DNA from: Oscillospiraceae bacterium
GTDB lineage: Bacteria; Bacillota; Clostridia; Oscillospirales; Ruminococcaceae
NCBI GenBank assembly: GCA_009783695.1
Contig: WRCY01000023.1
Coordinates: 1 to 32,224 of the forward strand
Reading direction: 5' to 3'
Length of the DNA stretch: 32,224 nt
How positions within the stretch are numbered: position 1 is the stretch's first letter; each line of letters starts with the position of its first letter. Below the pieces are notes generated by a model that saw only the letters and a program-made list of their open reading frames with translations, had not been told where the DNA came from and made no database searches. The position numbers and the translations under genes are program-made. Shown one piece after another: positions 30,996-32,224 of the stretch.

Positions 30996-31570
30996 TGAAC
31001 AAGTACATTGAATTAATCAAAGGCAAACTTTCCGAGGAACGGTTCACACACAGCATTATGACTGCCGATATGTGCCGCGAGCTCGCAGAAAATCACGGTT
31101 ATGACCCGGAAAAAGCATACCTCGCCGGGCTTCTCCACGATATATGCAAGGAGGAAAGCGAGACGGAGTTAAAGCGGCTGGCGTTCTCACACTCACTCGA
31201 AAGTGCGAACCGGAGTTTAGACCCGCTCGAAAAGGAAATCCGGAAACTCTGGCACGCGCCCGCAGGAGCCGTATATATCTGCGAGGTTTTGGGAATAAAC
31301 GACACGGAGCTTATCTCGGCTGTCAGATTCCATACAGTCGGCAGGGCAGCGATGTCAAAGCTTGAAAAAATAATCTACCTCGGCGACTTAGTCGAGCGGA
31401 GCAGGGAGTACCCCGATATTGAAAAGTACCGCGAATACGTGCTTTTTGACTTAGACCTCGGAATGTACGAGGCGCTCAAGTGGTCAATCAGTGAATGTTT
31501 AACTGAGAAGAAGCAAATATCGCGCTATACTTACGAAGCATATAATTATTACGTTAAAAAGAAAGGTTAA
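30995..31570 (+). CDS. yqeK: YqeK-type HD-domain hydrolase (diadenosine tetraphosphatase)
   Basis: 191 residues from ATG at 30995 (GTG at 30992 is an alternative). The HD motif is clear: RFTHSIMTADMCRELAENHG, AGLLHDICKEE, WHAPAGAVYICEVLG, AVRFHTVGRAAMSKLEKIIYLGDLVE. YqeK proteins hydrolyse Ap4A symmetrically. The nadD-yqeK-rsfS order is standard in Firmicutes. It has no strong ribosome binding site of its own, so it probably depends on coupling to nadD. Confidence 0.93.
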   Translation: MNKYIELIKGKLSEERFTHSIMTADMCRELAENHGYDPEKAYLAGLLHDICKEESETELKRLAFSHSLESANRSLDPLEKEIRKLWHAPAGAVYICEVLGINDTELISAVRFHTVGRAAMSKLEKIIYLGDLVERSREYPDIEKYREYVLFDLDLGMYEALKWSISECLTEKKQISRYTYEAYNYYVKKKG

Positions 31571-31572
31571 TT

Positions 31573-31929
31573 ATGGAGAACAAAGAACTTTTAAAAACAG
31601 CAGTAAACGCACTTGACAGCAAAAAAGGAAAGAATCTGCAAGTGATTAAAGTCGGGGACTTGACGATTCTTGCGCATTATTTCATTCTCGCGAGCGGAGG
31701 CAGCTCCACGCAGGTAAAGGCTCTCGCAGACGAGGTTGAGCACAGGTTAAAAGAAAAAGGCGAGAACCCCAAGCGTACAGAGGGTTATAACGGCGCAAAC
31801 TGGATTGTGCTCGATTATATTGATGTGGTAATTCATATTTTTCACGAGGAAACGCGGGAATTTTATGATTTGGAGCGGCTTTGGCAGGACGGCGAGTTTT
31901 TAAACGCCGAAGAATTTCTTGAAAATTAA
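31573..31929 (+). CDS. rsfS: Ribosomal silencing factor RsfS
   Basis: 118 residues. It binds ribosomal protein L14 and prevents joining of the subunits when nutrients are limiting. KTAVNALDSKKGKNLQVIKV, YFILASGGSSTQVKALADEVE, GYNGANWIVLDYIDVVIHIF and REFYDLERLWQDG are family hallmarks. AAAGG lies six bases before the ATG, two bases after the yqeK stop. Confidence 0.96.
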   Translation: MENKELLKTAVNALDSKKGKNLQVIKVGDLTILAHYFILASGGSSTQVKALADEVEHRLKEKGENPKRTEGYNGANWIVLDYIDVVIHIFHEETREFYDLERLWQDGEFLNAEEFLEN

Positions 31930-31938
31930 AAAAATTGC

Positions 31939-31967
31939 TTGACAAAGAATTGCATTTAATGTATAAT
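31939..31967 (+). promoter_or_regulatory. Consensus sigma-A promoter of rpsU
   Basis: TTGACA (31939-31944), 17-base spacer, TATAAT (31962-31967), beginning ten bases after the rsfS stop. A leader of about 130 nt (31975-32103) follows; I see no recognisable regulatory motif in it apart from the GAGGGAGGG ribosome binding site at its end. Confidence 0.8.
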
Positions 31968-32103
31968 GTTAGAAGTGCAATGCTGCGCAGTGTGCATAAA
32001 ACCGATTAAATTCTGCATAACTGTTGTTCGCGGCTGAAGCTGCGGGCGGTTTAAAAAGCTAATAGTGTATTATATAAATCCACCAACAGAGGGAGGGATA
32101 AAT

Positions 32104-32224
32104 GTGGCTGAAATTCGTTTGGGAAAGAACGAATCTTTGGACACGGCTTTAAAGCGTTTTAAGCGCTCTTGTGCCAGAGACGGCGTTCTCGCCGAAGTGC
32201 GCAAAAGAGAGCATTACGAAAAGC
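32104..32224 (+). CDS. rpsU: 30S ribosomal protein S21 (partial, runs off window)
   Basis: The GTG at 32104 opens [20 protein letters not shown], then [20 protein letters not shown] to the window edge, the usual start of bS21. GAGGGAGGG lies a few bases upstream. The ATG at 32102 is in the wrong frame. About 40 residues of the expected 58-60 are present. A strong promoter of its own lies upstream. Confidence 0.95.
   Translation, partial: MAEIRLGKNESLDTALKRFKRSCARDGVLAEVRKREHYEK

Overview
The window reads as chromosome from a spore-forming member of the Clostridia (Firmicutes), probably an uncultured gut-type lineage near the Oscillospiraceae. The evidence is a SipL-like protein (a clostridial sporulation factor) next to SpoIVA, gene orders typical of Firmicutes (infC-rpmI-rplT, plsX-rnc-smc-ftsY, nadD-yqeK-rsfS), and NiCo-, tetrahydrofolate- and L20-type leader RNAs upstream of the genes they usually control. 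Almost all genes are on the + strand. The exceptions are the sporulation pair at the left end and one small accessory gene near 22 kb.

Layout. 1-2.5 kb: sipL and spoIVA on the - strand behind a sigma-E-like promoter; spoIVA stops after its ATPase domain. 2.5-4.9 kb: a divergent gene for a Cys-rich, poly-Pro surface-type protein, then a GH113-like glycosidase preceded by a three-unit tandem repeat. 4.9-6.8 kb: aroF and tyrA (aromatic amino acid synthesis). 6.8-8.5 kb: a palindromic cloverleaf-like element, a NiCo riboswitch with terminator, a CDF metal exporter and a GNAT acetyltransferase. 8.5-13 kb: dnaE and pfkA. 13-15 kb: a 158-bp inverted repeat, a THF riboswitch, folT and proC. 15-16.5 kb: infC (ATT start), rpmI, rplT. 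16.5-21.8 kb: a membrane protein, a TrmH-type methyltransferase, topA, a DUF6440 protein, trmFO. 21.8-22.4 kb: a divergent small-protein/XRE-repressor module with visible operators. 22.4-29.8 kb: plsX, rnc, a radical SAM protein, smc, ftsY. 29.8-32.2 kb: rdgB, nadD, yqeK, rsfS and the start of rpsU.

The most unusual signal is a recurrent 5' leader of about 55-75 nt directly upstream of eight unrelated genes: the GH113-like gene, aroF, the CDF exporter, pfkA, rplT, the DUF6440 gene, ftsY and rdgB. Each copy has a GGGAAAACG-like block whose first G lies 52-55 nt before the start codon. Most have a small hairpin and an AAGAAAGGACTTAAT-like tail. In several copies a short reading frame with an in-frame Gly-Lys-Thr runs through the block and ends 4-11 nt before the gene. 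The copies look like one dispersed family that acts as an RNA structure, a translational-coupling cassette, or both; I know of no named motif that matches. Other notable points are the ATPase-only SpoIVA, a palindromic 26-nt repeat inserted in the same frame in dnaE and plsX, and several palindromic intergenic elements, two of which contain promoter sequences.
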